From NCBI GenBank assembly GCA_016714985.1, contig JADKBS010000018.1, positions 62,001 through 126,000 on the forward strand: a stretch of 64,000 nucleotides of DNA. The letters run 5' to 3'. Shown here in pieces: positions 26,894 through 35,645 of this stretch (position 1 is the first letter of the stretch; each line of letters starts with the position of its first letter). Origin of the DNA: Saprospiraceae bacterium (lineage in GTDB: Bacteria > Bacteroidota > Bacteroidia > Chitinophagales > Saprospiraceae). Made by a program: the position numbers and the translations under genes. The notes under the pieces are model-generated. The model saw only the letters and a program-made list of their open reading frames with translations. It ran no database searches and was not told the origin of the DNA.

Positions 26894-27589
26894 ATGAAAA
26901 CCTCCAACCTTTTTGTCGCAGTGTTCTTCGCACTGTTGTTTTCCAGCCAAGCTGCCAACGCCCAAGGCAAAATCCTCGCTGGCGAAAAATGGGAAAAGCT
27001 CACCAAGCAGAAATTCCTCGCCGATTTTTTCAAGGACTATTTCATCAACCTCGGCGTGGAGGTAAAGGAAACAGGCGAGCGCATCACCGTGCTGCACAAG
27101 GGCGACCATTTTGAAATCGTGAATGGCATTGACCCCAAGCAGGTGGACTACGTGCTGCCCATCACCACCCAGAATGTGCTGAACCTCATGCAGCACGCCG
27201 AGGATGGCAAGATTGACGAGCAGGAGACCTATAAGATTTTGGCTGTCTTCTTCACACCCATGACTGCCATGACGCTGCAAAACCCGCTCATGACCAAGAA
27301 CATCCCAAGGGCCATGAGCAAGATGCAGAACAATGTCCACGTCTCCCTCCACAACCCCGGCAAGACGGAATCCGTGTCGCATACCCTGCTCTATTTGAAC
27401 AAGGAGTGGATTGTGGTGTCCGGCTTTCAAGGTACTCCAAAGCGCAAGTTTGAATTAGACGTGAAGCAGGCCATCGAGTACCAAGCCCAAGTATTCAAGG
27501 CGCTGAAGGCCAACAATAAAAAAGGCTGGCGCAGCTTCAAGAAATGGTACATGGGCTGGCGGAAGGAGGTGTCGGTAGTGACTACTTAA
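26894..27589 (+). CDS. Secreted protein of unknown function
   Basis: A 231-residue protein with a clear signal peptide (MKTSNLFVAVFFALLFSSQA, cleavage near ANAQG). The mature part is mixed alpha/beta, with DYFINLGVEVKETGERITVL, HVSLHNPGKTESVSHTLLY and a basic C-terminus KKGWRSFKKWYMGWRKE. I do not recognise the family; a lipid-carrier role (SCP2-like) is conceivable from FEIVNGIDPKQVDYVLP but not shown. It precedes the MMPL exporter. ATG 26894 starts the signal peptide; the longer frame from 26858 overlaps the promoter. Confidence 0.7.
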   Translation: MKTSNLFVAVFFALLFSSQAANAQGKILAGEKWEKLTKQKFLADFFKDYFINLGVEVKETGERITVLHKGDHFEIVNGIDPKQVDYVLPITTQNVLNLMQHAEDGKIDEQETYKILAVFFTPMTAMTLQNPLMTKNIPRAMSKMQNNVHVSLHNPGKTESVSHTLLYLNKEWIVVSGFQGTPKRKFELDVKQAIEYQAQVFKALKANNKKGWRSFKKWYMGWRKEVSVVTT

Positions 27590-27625
27590 GGATTGAAGGA
27601 TTGAAGGATTGAAGGATTGAAGGCG
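27587..27625 (+). repeat. Tandem AAGGATTG octamers
   Basis: About four copies of the 8-base unit AAGGATTG directly follow a stop codon. The same unit recurs at 33584-33716 in another spacer. Confidence 0.85.
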
Positions 27626-27703
27626 GGGAGATGGCCAGTTGGGAATTCTAATTTTTGAAGTCAAACTTGCCCAAGCCGCATCATTGGCCTATCCTGTTAA
27701 ATT

Positions 27704-30004
27704 ATGGCTACCACGCTGCGCATCGTTAACGCTATTTGCAACTGCACCTGGCGCTATCGTCGCCCGATAGTAGGGCTGGTAGCGGTGCTGTTGGTGTCCA
27801 TCCTTGCTTTTTTGCCCCGCATCAAGGTTGACAATAGCGTTAGCTCGTGGTTCACAGCCGACGACCCGGCATTGGCCGAGTACAACAGCTTTCTCCAAAA
27901 ATTCGGCAGCGACGATGTCATCGTTTGTTACATCGCCGACAGCCTGCCTTACTACCATCCCGGGCGCATCGCTGCGACCATCCGGCTTACGGAGGCTTTT
28001 AAAAAAATCGAAGGTGTGGCGCTCGTCACTTCCTACACCAATTTCCCCTACTGGTACCTGACCGATGGCTACCGCAGCCTTGAAAGCATGGACACCTTAC
28101 CACCCGCAAATGAGGTGCAAAACTGGATGGAAGGGCTTGGCATAAAGCGGCGCTTGGTCGGTACCTCGCAGGAGCAGGGTCTGACCCGAACCAACGGGGT
28201 CATCATCTATGTCTGGCCGGACACGGTAGAGCTGATGGAGCATGGCCGGAACAAGGTCATCGCCGGGGTGGATTCGGTTTTTGCATCGCTCCGCAATGGG
28301 GGCAAAAGCCAATTGCACAAAGGTGGCCTCGGCGTCGTTTACGATGGCATCAACCAGACGACGCTGTCGGAGGGGAAATACTTCCTACTGCTCTCCTACC
28401 TCGTGCTGGTGGTGGCGATGCTCTTGGTGGCGAGGAGCTATTTCATCACGCTGCTGGCCTTGCTGACCATCGGCTGTGCAACGCTGTTCCTGCTAGGCTC
28501 CATGCTGGTGCTGGGCAAGCCCATCAACACCATGACGCTGGCCCTGCCACCCCTTATCATGGTGATTGGCGTAGCCAATTTCATCCATTTCACCCTGCAT
28601 GCCCGACAAGAAGCCGTGGCCGGGGCAAACAACGACGACCACATCTTCAAGGCCATCACCCTGCTCACAGTGCCCATCTTCTTCAATGTGCTGACGACGG
28701 TCGGTGGCTTCCTTTCGCTGCGTTCCTCTTCCATCGAAATTACGAGGGACTACGGCCTGTTCGCCGCCTTGAGCGAGTTCTTTGTTTCGGCCCTTTCGTT
28801 CATTGCCATCATCGTCGCCTATAAAAAACTGACCAAGGTGAACTTCAGCTTCGATGTGCTTAGCCGCATCACTATTCGGGTGGATTATATCATGAACTGG
28901 GCGAGCCGACATCATCGAGCGGTCATTGGTTTCTCCGTTATTTTAATGGCAATTGCTGCCCTCGGAATTAGCCGCATTAATATTGATACCAAGCCATTGG
29001 GTTTTATCCCAAAACGCCATGCAATACGGGAAGGCCATGATTTAATCACCCGTGAAATTGGCGATTATATCTCCTTGGAATTTGTGCTGAAATACCCAAA
29101 AAGCAGTTGGAAAGCCAAGAAGAACTTGCTCCTCTTGGATGAAGTGCAACGGCTGGTGGCAGCGGATTCATTGGTATCCTCCACGCTGTCCATTTTGGAT
29201 TTTATAAAAGATACTTATCAGCGCACACCGGGCGATAAATTGGACGATATAAACGATTTAACCAGTTTATCGCAAAATAAGCTGTCGCAAATAAGCGGCA
29301 GCATAAAAGACGACCCGTTCATCAGCAGGTTGACCACGACCAATGGCGACGAAGTGCGGATATTGGCGGGCATTCCTTTCACATCTGCCCGGCAGTTCCA
29401 GCAAATCCACGAGCGCATTGCGGAGCAGGTAAAGGCAAAATATGGCGATAAAATCGGCTTCCGGGCGAGCGGCTATATCCCGCTCTATTCGAGGATTGTG
29501 GACACGGTCCTCACCGACCAGTTGAAGAGTTTGGGGCTGGCCATTTTGGTCATTTTCGCCTTGGTCTTTATGGTCTTGGGTTCGTTCAAGCTGGCGCTGC
29601 TGGCCATGCCCTCCAACCTCGTGCCGATTGCCGTGGTCTTGGGGCTGATGGGCTGGACGGGCATCCCCCTCGACATCGTGACGGTCACGCTGGCTGCTAC
29701 CATCCTCGCCATCGTCGTGGACGATACGCTGCACATGCTGTTTGCCTACAAGCGCCTATTGGCCGAAGGCCGATCACCCGCCCAAGCCACGAACGAAGTG
29801 GCCAAGCTGACGGGGTCCGCCGTGTTCAGTGCCAGTGTGATTTTGCTGCTCGGCTATGGCATACTCGCCTTGAGCAGCGTACCAATCATGTCCACCACCG
29901 GGCTGCTAATGGTAGTAGCCATCGTGACGGGCCTGCTGGCAGATTTGTTCTTGCTGCCGGCATTGTTGCGTATCAGCTATAAAAACCACCATCATGGCAC
30001 TTAA
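27704..30004 (+). CDS. MMPL/RND-family exporter (hydrophobe transporter)
   Basis: A 766-residue protein with the RND half-repeat twice. Each half has one membrane helix (first RRPIVGLVAVLLVSILAFLP), a large extracytoplasmic loop, then five helices. The second helix bundle contains IPLDIVTVTLAATILAIVVDD, the usual RND helix-4 signature with acidic residues. Size and absence of a porter-domain extension point to an MMPL/HpnN-like exporter of lipids or hydrophobic molecules rather than a drug pump. It follows the putative lipid genes and overlaps the next gene by 11 bases. Confidence 0.9.
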   Translation: MATTLRIVNAICNCTWRYRRPIVGLVAVLLVSILAFLPRIKVDNSVSSWFTADDPALAEYNSFLQKFGSDDVIVCYIADSLPYYHPGRIAATIRLTEAFKKIEGVALVTSYTNFPYWYLTDGYRSLESMDTLPPANEVQNWMEGLGIKRRLVGTSQEQGLTRTNGVIIYVWPDTVELMEHGRNKVIAGVDSVFASLRNGGKSQLHKGGLGVVYDGINQTTLSEGKYFLLLSYLVLVVAMLLVARSYFITLLALLTIGCATLFLLGSMLVLGKPINTMTLALPPLIMVIGVANFIHFTLHARQEAVAGANNDDHIFKAITLLTVPIFFNVLTTVGGFLSLRSSSIEITRDYGLFAALSEFFVSALSFIAIIVAYKKLTKVNFSFDVLSRITIRVDYIMNWASRHHRAVIGFSVILMAIAALGISRINIDTKPLGFIPKRHAIREGHDLITREIGDYISLEFVLKYPKSSWKAKKNLLLLDEVQRLVAADSLVSSTLSILDFIKDTYQRTPGDKLDDINDLTSLSQNKLSQISGSIKDDPFISRLTTTNGDEVRILAGIPFTSARQFQQIHERIAEQVKAKYGDKIGFRASGYIPLYSRIVDTVLTDQLKSLGLAILVIFALVFMVLGSFKLALLAMPSNLVPIAVVLGLMGWTGIPLDIVTVTLAATILAIVVDDTLHMLFAYKRLLAEGRSPAQATNEVAKLTGSAVFSASVILLLGYGILALSSVPIMSTTGLLMVVAIVTGLLADLFLLPALLRISYKNHHHGT

Positions 30005-30440
30005 CGATTTTATCCTTCGCTTGCTGACCTCGTTCCTCGTTGGCTTTTTGATTGGCTTGGAGCGGCAATTGGCGCACAAGAGTGCGGGTCTGCGCACAAA
30101 CCTGCTGGTGGCAGTAGGGTCTGGGATATTTGTGCTGCTTTCGTTGGAAATGACGGCGAACGGAGCTGGCGACCCCACCCGCATCGTGGGGCAAGTGGCC
30201 ACGGGTGTTGGGTTTCTTGGTGCGGGCGTTATCTTGCACCAGGGTTTGAGCGTACACGGCCTCACCACTGCGGCCACCATTTGGTGCAGTTCTGCGCTGG
30301 GATGCCTTGCCGCTGGTGGGTATATGAAAGAATCGCTGATTGCGACCCTTTTGGTGCTCATCATCAATTTAGGGCTGAAACCTGTGGATGCCTATTTTGA
30401 CAAAAAAGCATTAAAAAAACGGGAAAAAGAGGAAGGCTGA
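29994..30440 (+). CDS. MgtC/SapB-family membrane protein
   Basis: A 148-residue protein with about four membrane helices. FLVGFLIGLERQLAHKSAGLRT and VATGVGFLGAGVILHQG with GLTTAATIWCSSALG are the MgtC/SapB signature. It lacks the C-terminal ACT-like domain of Salmonella MgtC. It ends in a basic, charged tail. Its start overlaps the MMPL gene, so the two are co-translated. The role is unclear; relatives affect magnesium and acid stress. Confidence 0.92.
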   Translation: MALNDFILRLLTSFLVGFLIGLERQLAHKSAGLRTNLLVAVGSGIFVLLSLEMTANGAGDPTRIVGQVATGVGFLGAGVILHQGLSVHGLTTAATIWCSSALGCLAAGGYMKESLIATLLVLIINLGLKPVDAYFDKKALKKREKEEG

Positions 30441-30453
30441 GTTAAAAAAAACT

Positions 30454-31482
30454 TCACTTCCTCGCCATAGACCCCTCCAATCGGTTCGCCATGCGCTGTA
30501 TGGCGTCCACGATATTGTCGAGCTGCGGCGGGTAGTCCACCCATTTCACGCCGAGGTCGTCCTTGCCCCAAATGGCCACCGTGACCATCTTCTTCTTGTC
30601 GCCGTAGGTAATGGCGATGCGCAGGGGAATGGGTACAGGCTTTTCGCCCTTGCGCTTCTGGCAGTGCTGGTCGGGGCAGTCGTAGGCCCGTTGGAACTCG
30701 AAGAAGCCCTGCTTTTGCACGTATTCGGCGAACATCTCCAACTCCTCCCGTGGGATGTTCTTCTTGGTAATCAATAAATTGGTGTGGACGCTCTGGTACT
30801 CTTTGATGAGCCTGCCGTCGGTTTTGATTTGGATGAAATCCTTCAACACGGGGTCAATGCCGCCATAGTAGCCGCCGCCGATCAACTCCACGCTGATGAA
30901 GGTTGGGGGCGGTACGGCAGGGGCATCCTGTTTTTTGCGGCGCAAAAAGGCCAACCAATCTTTTTTCTTTTTCTTGCCAGTGGCCTTGTCGCTGGTTTTG
31001 CCATCGGCTTCCACTAGCACCTCCGGCAGTTCGTTGGCGGGCTTGGTAAAGGGGGCATCCTTGCTCTCCACCCGCACGAAGTGGTACTGGTACTTGCCCT
31101 TGCTGTTCTTTTGGGTGAACTCCAGCACCATCACCGATTTGTTCAGTTGCACAATGTCGAACTTGTTGACGTGCTGGAAGCTGTAGAACAACGAGCGGCC
31201 ATTGAGGCTCCAGTTGCCGCGGCTCAGTTTGCCATTGAGGAACTCCAAATAGGTATAGTCGTAGCGGAAGTAGAGGAAGAACTTGTAGTTCTCGTCGGCC
31301 TTGTGGATGATAGTGTTCGACTCGGCGTGCAGCGTATAGGTATAGCGCCATTTCGACTCGACGAACAGCCGCTCGTCGGGCGCATTGAACACGGCCCCCG
31401 TTTCCTGTGCGGCCAACTGACTCCACCCGCAGGCTAAAAGGCAAACGAGGCTCACCAATCGCCACCAAGTTGTAATTTTCAT
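30454..31482 (-). CDS. Secreted protein of unknown function
   Basis: A 342-residue protein with a signal peptide (MKITTWWRLVSLVCLLACGW, cleavage near LAAQE). An N-terminal domain (FLYFRYDYTYLEFLNGKLSRG) looks lipocalin-like in alternating strands. A Lys-rich linker (DKATGKKKKKDWLAFLRRKK) separates it from a C-terminal domain with the pair YDCPDQHCQKRKG, possibly a disulfide or metal site. I do not recognise a named family. It converges with mgtC, 13 bases apart, and its promoter region contains a 17-G run. Confidence 0.7.
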   Translation of the reverse strand: MKITTWWRLVSLVCLLACGWSQLAAQETGAVFNAPDERLFVESKWRYTYTLHAESNTIIHKADENYKFFLYFRYDYTYLEFLNGKLSRGNWSLNGRSLFYSFQHVNKFDIVQLNKSVMVLEFTQKNSKGKYQYHFVRVESKDAPFTKPANELPEVLVEADGKTSDKATGKKKKKDWLAFLRRKKQDAPAVPPPTFISVELIGGGYYGGIDPVLKDFIQIKTDGRLIKEYQSVHTNLLITKKNIPREELEMFAEYVQKQGFFEFQRAYDCPDQHCQKRKGEKPVPIPLRIAITYGDKKKMVTVAIWGKDDLGVKWVDYPPQLDNIVDAIQRMANRLEGSMARK

Positions 31483-31485
31483 GGT

Positions 31486-31605
31486 AAGATGATTGCAATT
31501 ACTTGGGGGGGGGGGGGGGGGAGAGAAAATTTTTTTTTCGAAGGGGTTTTTAAAATTTTATAAAAAAAACTCCTGCTAAGTTTGACAGTTGATTTATCAA
31601 ACTGC
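31486..31605. repeat. 17-G tract and possible decayed copy of the double-hairpin element
   Basis: The left edge CAATTACTTGG and right edge CCTGCTAAGTT resemble the terminal repeats of the element at 38352. Inside are G17 (31505-31521), GAGAGAAAATTTTTTTTTCG and AATTTTATAAAAAAAACTCC. The hairpin arms are mostly lost. The G-run is 23 bases upstream of the minus-strand start at 31482. The rest of the spacer to 31810 holds a -7-like TACTTTTG (31751-31758) and the words CATCGTCCACCGTAAGCCGT, but no gene. Confidence 0.35.
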
Positions 31606-31810
31606 AAGTGCATGTAGTAGTAGGAGGGTCTCAAGTGTATAGCAAAAATTCAACCACCTTGGGCGGCGCAAGATATATTAATAAAAAATCTGAAACAAGT
31701 TTTACCCAACTGATAAAACACACATTGCTCATCAGCCCATGAAATTTGGCTACTTTTGCCCGGTTTCCCCATTAACCGTTCATCGTCCACCGTAAGCCGT
31801 CCACCGTAAT

Positions 31811-33027
31811 TTGAACCTTTCACTAAAAATAGCCCGGCGTTACCTTTTCGCCAAGAAGTCCACGAATGCCATCAATATCATCACGGGCATTTCGGTGGTG
31901 GGCATTGCCATCGGCACGGCGGCGCTGGTGCTGGTGCTCAGCGTGTTCAATGGGTTCGAGGACCTCATCATCGGGATGTTCAGCAAGTTCAACCCCGACG
32001 TGAAGGTGACGGCCACCGTGGGCAAGACCTTTGTGCCGGATTCCGCCCAGCTTTTGCAGTTGGAGGCTATTCCCGGCGTCGAAATGGTGTCAGTGACCTT
32101 AGAAGAGGTTGCTTTTTTTGAATACGGCCAAGACCAGGACTTTGGCACTGTCAAGGGCGTGGACGAGAATTATCGCAAGGTTAGCGGCATTGATTCTGCC
32201 ATTTTTATGGGCGATTTTAGGCTGAAAGCAGGAGAAAGGAACCTCTCCGTGCTGGGTCGGGGCGTAGCCAGAAACTTGGAAGTGGACATGGAAGATCCCT
32301 TTGCCACGCTCAATATCTATATGGCCAAACGGGAGAAAACCAGTGGCCTTGACCAGCCCTTTCGAAAGCGCATCACCTATCCGGTTGGCAGTTTCAGCAT
32401 ACAACAAGAGTTTGATAATCAATACGTTCTCGTTTCGCTCGATTTCGCCCGTGACCTGCTCGGCGCCTACGACGAGGCGAGCGCCTTGGAGATTCGGCTA
32501 AGGCAGGGCACCGACCCAAAGCAGACGCTGGCGGCCATCCGGGGCGTGCTTGGCGACGATTTCCAGGTCAAAGACCGCTTCCAACAGGACGAGGCCTTCT
32601 TGAAATTGATGAACATCGAAAAATGGATGAGCTTCGCCCTGCTTTCCCTCACCATCGTGCTCGTGGCCTTCAACATGATTGGTTCGCTGTGGATGATTGT
32701 CCTGGAAAAAAAGGCTGACATCAGCATCCTGAAAAGCATGGGCGCCGACGAAAAACTGGTGCGTAACATCTTCCTGGGGCAGGGCCTATTGCTCTGCCTT
32801 TTTGGCTTGCTGATAGGGCTTGTGCTTGCCATGATTTTTTATGCATTGCAAAAAATATTTGGCATCGTGTCCATTCCGAAGGTTTCGTCGTGGATGCCTA
32901 TCCCATCGGCATGAGGTTTTTCGATGTGCTGGCGGTCATCGTTGTGGTGCTGGTCATCGGCTTGGTCGCCTCTATACCTGCCTCTATGCGGGCGGGAAAG
33001 GTGCCTGCGCTGGTGAGGGAAGAGTGA
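31811..33027 (+). CDS. LolE/FtsX-type ABC transporter permease, single-base frameshift near its end
   Basis: The TTG-started MNLSLKIARRYLFAKKSTNA and NIITGISVVGIAIGTAALVLV are the usual beginning of Bacteroidota lipoprotein-release permeases. A periplasmic domain follows, then FALLSLTIVLVAFNMIGSLWM and LKSMGADEKLVRNIFLGQG. The frame breaks at about 32880 (IVSIPK|VSSW) and the family C-terminus continues in the next frame as GFVVDAYPIGMRFFDVL and PASMRAGKVPALVREE, ending at TGA 33025-33027. Without the shift the protein has about 405 residues. One missing base is enough, so either a recent mutation or a sequencing error is possible. It would move lipoproteins from the inner membrane together with a LolD ATPase encoded elsewhere. 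Confidence 0.85.
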
Positions 33028-33142
33028 TGGGATTGCGGATTGCGGATTGGGCGGCGTACTCGCTCCATAATTGGTTCGGGATTTAACGATGATTTTTCGC
33101 ACTTCCCCCAATCCGAAATCCGCAATCCGAAATCCGCAATCG
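33028..33142. repeat. Inverted pair of word repeats (GGATTGC / GCAATCC)
   Basis: GGGATTGCGGATTGCGGATT (about 33029-33050) faces CCAATCCGAAATCCGCAATC (about 33105-33141). Together they can fold around about 55 unique bases. A -7-like TATCTTTG follows at 33146-33153. Confidence 0.7.
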
Positions 33143-33193
33143 AATTATCTTTGCCCGGATTTTTACTTTTTACTTTGCACTTTTTACTTGAAA

Positions 33194-33583
33194 ATGGAAG
33201 ATTGGGAATTTGATTTTGAATGGCTCAAAGTACGGCACCTAGTCAAGGATGCCTTACAACGGGACGTGCTGCCAGACATGAACGCCATCCTTTTTCTTAT
33301 CGGGGTGCAAGAGCTGGGGCGCTGGAAGTCCAATTTCACGAAAGAAGAAAAACAAGACCTGATGCACATCGCCGTCTGCAACCTGATGAGCTACGATGGC
33401 TATTACGAGTTCAAGGGTAGGGATGCCGACGGCTGGCCGCATTACGATGCGGTGAAACCATTTGTGCAGAAAGGCGTGAAGACGCAGGAAGAATACCTGA
33501 AAGTCAAGGTGATACAATATTTCAAGGAATGGCGGGCGGCCAACGGTGTTGCGGATGATAGCCCGGTGCCTTCCATGAATTAA
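33194..33583 (+). CDS. Conserved small cytosolic protein of unknown function
   Basis: A 129-residue soluble, acidic protein: MEDWEFDFEWLKVRHLVKDA, LPDMNAILFLIGVQELGRW, FTKEEKQDLMHIAVCNLM. There is no signal peptide or membrane helix. I have no family name for it. ATG 33194 follows a -7-like TATCTTTG at 33146; the longer frame from 33071 translates repeats. It lies between the permease and two cyclophilin genes. Confidence 0.75.
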   Translation: MEDWEFDFEWLKVRHLVKDALQRDVLPDMNAILFLIGVQELGRWKSNFTKEEKQDLMHIAVCNLMSYDGYYEFKGRDADGWPHYDAVKPFVQKGVKTQEEYLKVKVIQYFKEWRAANGVADDSPVPSMN

Positions 33584-33716
33584 GGATTGAAGGATTGAAG
33601 GATTGAAGGATTGAAGATGGCAGTCCGATGCCGTCCATGAATTAAGGATTGAAGGATTGAAGGATGCCACTGATTCAATCCTTCAATCCCTCAATCCTAC
33701 AATCCTTATAAAAAAA
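33584..33716. repeat. AAGGATTG octamers with inverted counterpart
   Basis: AAGGATTG units run from 33584 to 33617. A second group at 33640-33663 is next to the inverted TTCAATCCTTCAATCC-type run at 33673-33708. A piece of the end of the upstream gene (GATGCCGTCCATGAATTAAG) is duplicated at 33627-33646. This unit also occurs at 27587. Confidence 0.8.
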
Positions 33717-33721
33717 AGCAC

Positions 33722-34444
33722 ATGAAAAAATTGATTCTTTTCTTTTCGCTGGCGCAAATGCTGCTGCTGTTCTCTTGCGGTGGCAACCAAACCGATGGTA
33801 CAACAGGTGATGCCAAAACCGACGGCCAAGGAGTACAGACCACTGGCGGCGAGGCGATGGTGCTCATCGAAACCTCCATGGGCAACATCAAGGTCAAGCT
33901 CTACGACTCGGCCCCTGAGCACAAGAAGAACTTCCTGAAATTAGCCAAGGACGGCTATTTGGACAGTACGCTGTTCCATAGGGTCATCCCCGGCTTCATG
34001 ATCCAGGGCGGCGACCCGGATTCGAGGCGTGCCATGCCCGGCCAACCGCTCGGTACGGGCAGCCCCGATTACACCCTCCCTGCCGAGATTGGGGCGAAGC
34101 ACTTCCGGGGTGCCCTTTCCGCAGCCCGGCAGCCTGACCAAGTTAACCCAGAGAAACGCTCCAGTGGCTCGCAGTTCTACATCGTACAGAACGGCCCCGT
34201 GCCCGAGGCCCAACTCGATCAAGTCATTCAGATGAAACAAGCAAATGGGTTGGTCTATTCGGCCGAGGAGCGTGACTACTACCTGAAAGTAGGTGGTTAC
34301 CCGCCGTTGGATGGTGATTACACAGTATTTGGTCAAGTGGTAGAAGGCTTGGAGGTGGTGGACAAAATCGCCAACGCCCCCCGTGACCCCCGTGACCGCC
34401 CCTTGGAAAACATCATGATGAAAGTAAAAGTGATAAGTGAGTGA
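33722..34444 (+). CDS. Cyclophilin-type peptidyl-prolyl isomerase, lipoprotein
   Basis: A 240-residue protein. A lipoprotein signal peptide has the lipobox LLLFSCGG (Cys about 19). The cyclophilin domain shows VLIETSMGNIKVKLYD, LFHRVIPGFMIQGGDPDSR, the active-site RSSGSQFYIVQ stretch and YTVFGQVVEGLEVVDKIA. It catalyses prolyl cis-trans isomerisation of periplasmic or outer-membrane proteins. An insertion between the catalytic strands is longer than in E. coli PpiA, as in many Bacteroidota versions. A second cyclophilin gene follows after 74 bases. Confidence 0.93.
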   Translation: MKKLILFFSLAQMLLLFSCGGNQTDGTTGDAKTDGQGVQTTGGEAMVLIETSMGNIKVKLYDSAPEHKKNFLKLAKDGYLDSTLFHRVIPGFMIQGGDPDSRRAMPGQPLGTGSPDYTLPAEIGAKHFRGALSAARQPDQVNPEKRSSGSQFYIVQNGPVPEAQLDQVIQMKQANGLVYSAEERDYYLKVGGYPPLDGDYTVFGQVVEGLEVVDKIANAPRDPRDRPLENIMMKVKVISE

Positions 34445-34518
34445 ATGGTGATTGGGAGCGAACACCTCCCAATCACGAGTCACGAATCACGACTCATGAA
34501 TCACGAATCAACAGATAA

Positions 34519-35412
34519 ATGCTCAATTTTTCAAAAATACTAACGGCCCTCTGCCTTGCGGCAATGGTCATTTCCTGCGCCAAGCCTATCGCCGATTTTA
34601 GCCATACGGAGAAAGACCTAGTGGCCCCGGCCTCCGTCAAGTTTGAGAACTTGTCCAAGAATGCGAACGAGTACGAATGGGATTTCGGTGATGGCAGCAA
34701 ATCCGTTTTGGCGGCGCCGGGCCATGTGTATGCTACCAGTGGCAATTACCCGGTACGCTTGACCGTCAAGAAAGGCAATAAAACAGCCTTGATGCAAAAA
34801 GTGCTGCAAGTGACCGCCCCTGCTGCTTGCCTGGTTGAAATCGAGACGGACTATGGTTCAATGACCATCCAGCTCTCCAATGCCACGCCGCAGCACCGGG
34901 ACAATTTCATCAAATTGGCCGAGGAAGGCTATTATGATGGTACGCTGTTCCACCGGGTCATTGAGGGTTTCATGTTGCAGGGCGGCGACCCTGATTCCAA
35001 GAAGGCCAAACCCAATGATGCACTTGGAATGGGCGGGCCGAGTTACACCGTTCCCGCCGAGTTCGTGGATTCGCTGGTGCATGTGAAGGGCGCTATTTGC
35101 GCAGCACGACAAGGCGACCAGACAAACCCGCAGAAACGCTCCAGCGGCTCTCAGTTCTATATCGTGCAGGGTAAGGCACAGTCGGAGCAGGAGCTGAGCA
35201 TGATAGAGGCCCGCAAAGGATTCCGCTACACCAAAGCGCAGCGGGATGCATATATGCAGCAAGGCGGTACGCCTTTCCTTGATCGTGACTACACGGTGTT
35301 TGGTCGGGTGGTAAAGGGCTTTGAAGTCATCGAAAAAATTGCCGCTGCCGAGACCGACCCCCGAGACCGACCCAAGACCGACATCAAGATGAAAGTTAGG
35401 GTAATTAAGTAG
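34519..35412 (+). CDS. PKD-domain cyclophilin lipoprotein
   Basis: A 297-residue protein. A signal peptide with lipobox AMVISCAK leads into a PKD domain (about residues 30-98: SVKFENLSKNANEYEWDFGD, GHVYATSGNYPVRLTV). The cyclophilin domain follows (about 105-297), with VEIETDYGSMTIQL, LFHRVIEGFMLQGGDPDS, KRSSGSQFYIVQ and DYTVFGRVVKGFEVIEKIA. It is a paralogue of the preceding gene with an added adhesion-type module. The spacer before it (34445-34518) contains GAATCACGA-type words. Confidence 0.92.
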   Translation: MLNFSKILTALCLAAMVISCAKPIADFSHTEKDLVAPASVKFENLSKNANEYEWDFGDGSKSVLAAPGHVYATSGNYPVRLTVKKGNKTALMQKVLQVTAPAACLVEIETDYGSMTIQLSNATPQHRDNFIKLAEEGYYDGTLFHRVIEGFMLQGGDPDSKKAKPNDALGMGGPSYTVPAEFVDSLVHVKGAICAARQGDQTNPQKRSSGSQFYIVQGKAQSEQELSMIEARKGFRYTKAQRDAYMQQGGTPFLDRDYTVFGRVVKGFEVIEKIAAAETDPRDRPKTDIKMKVRVIK

Positions 35413-35500
35413 ATTTCGGAACTTGTCCCGACACCTCGGGATTTCGGATTTGCGATTCCAGATTGGCTACTAACATGTTTCACAACCAACTAAAAAGGTA

Positions 35501-35632
35501 GTAACAACTTAACAGGGGGTGTTTTTTGGGGAAAAATTGAAAATTTTTCCCCAAAAAACACCCCAAAATGTGGGAGGAGAGAGAAAAAATTTCATTTTTT
35601 CTCTCTCCTCCCACACCCTCCTAAGCAGTTAC
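35501..35632. repeat. Double-hairpin repeat element, copy 2
   Basis: The terminal repeats are GTAACAACTTAA (35501-35512) and CTAAGCAGTTAC (35621-35632). Hairpin 1 (35516-35564) pairs GGGGTGTTTTTTGGGG with CCCCAAAAAACACCCC. Hairpin 2 (35569-35615) pairs TGTGGGAGGAGAGAGAAAAA with its perfect complement. This is the best preserved copy and has the same order as copy 1. It lies between the cyclophilin and PpgK genes. Confidence 0.85.
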
Positions 35633-35645
35633 AAAAGGTAATTAT

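Noticed and set aside
27587..33716. AAGGATTG octamers as a CRISPR or rRNA/tRNA feature
   Set aside because: They are simple tandem words without unique spacers or a cloverleaf; I classed them as spacer word repeats.
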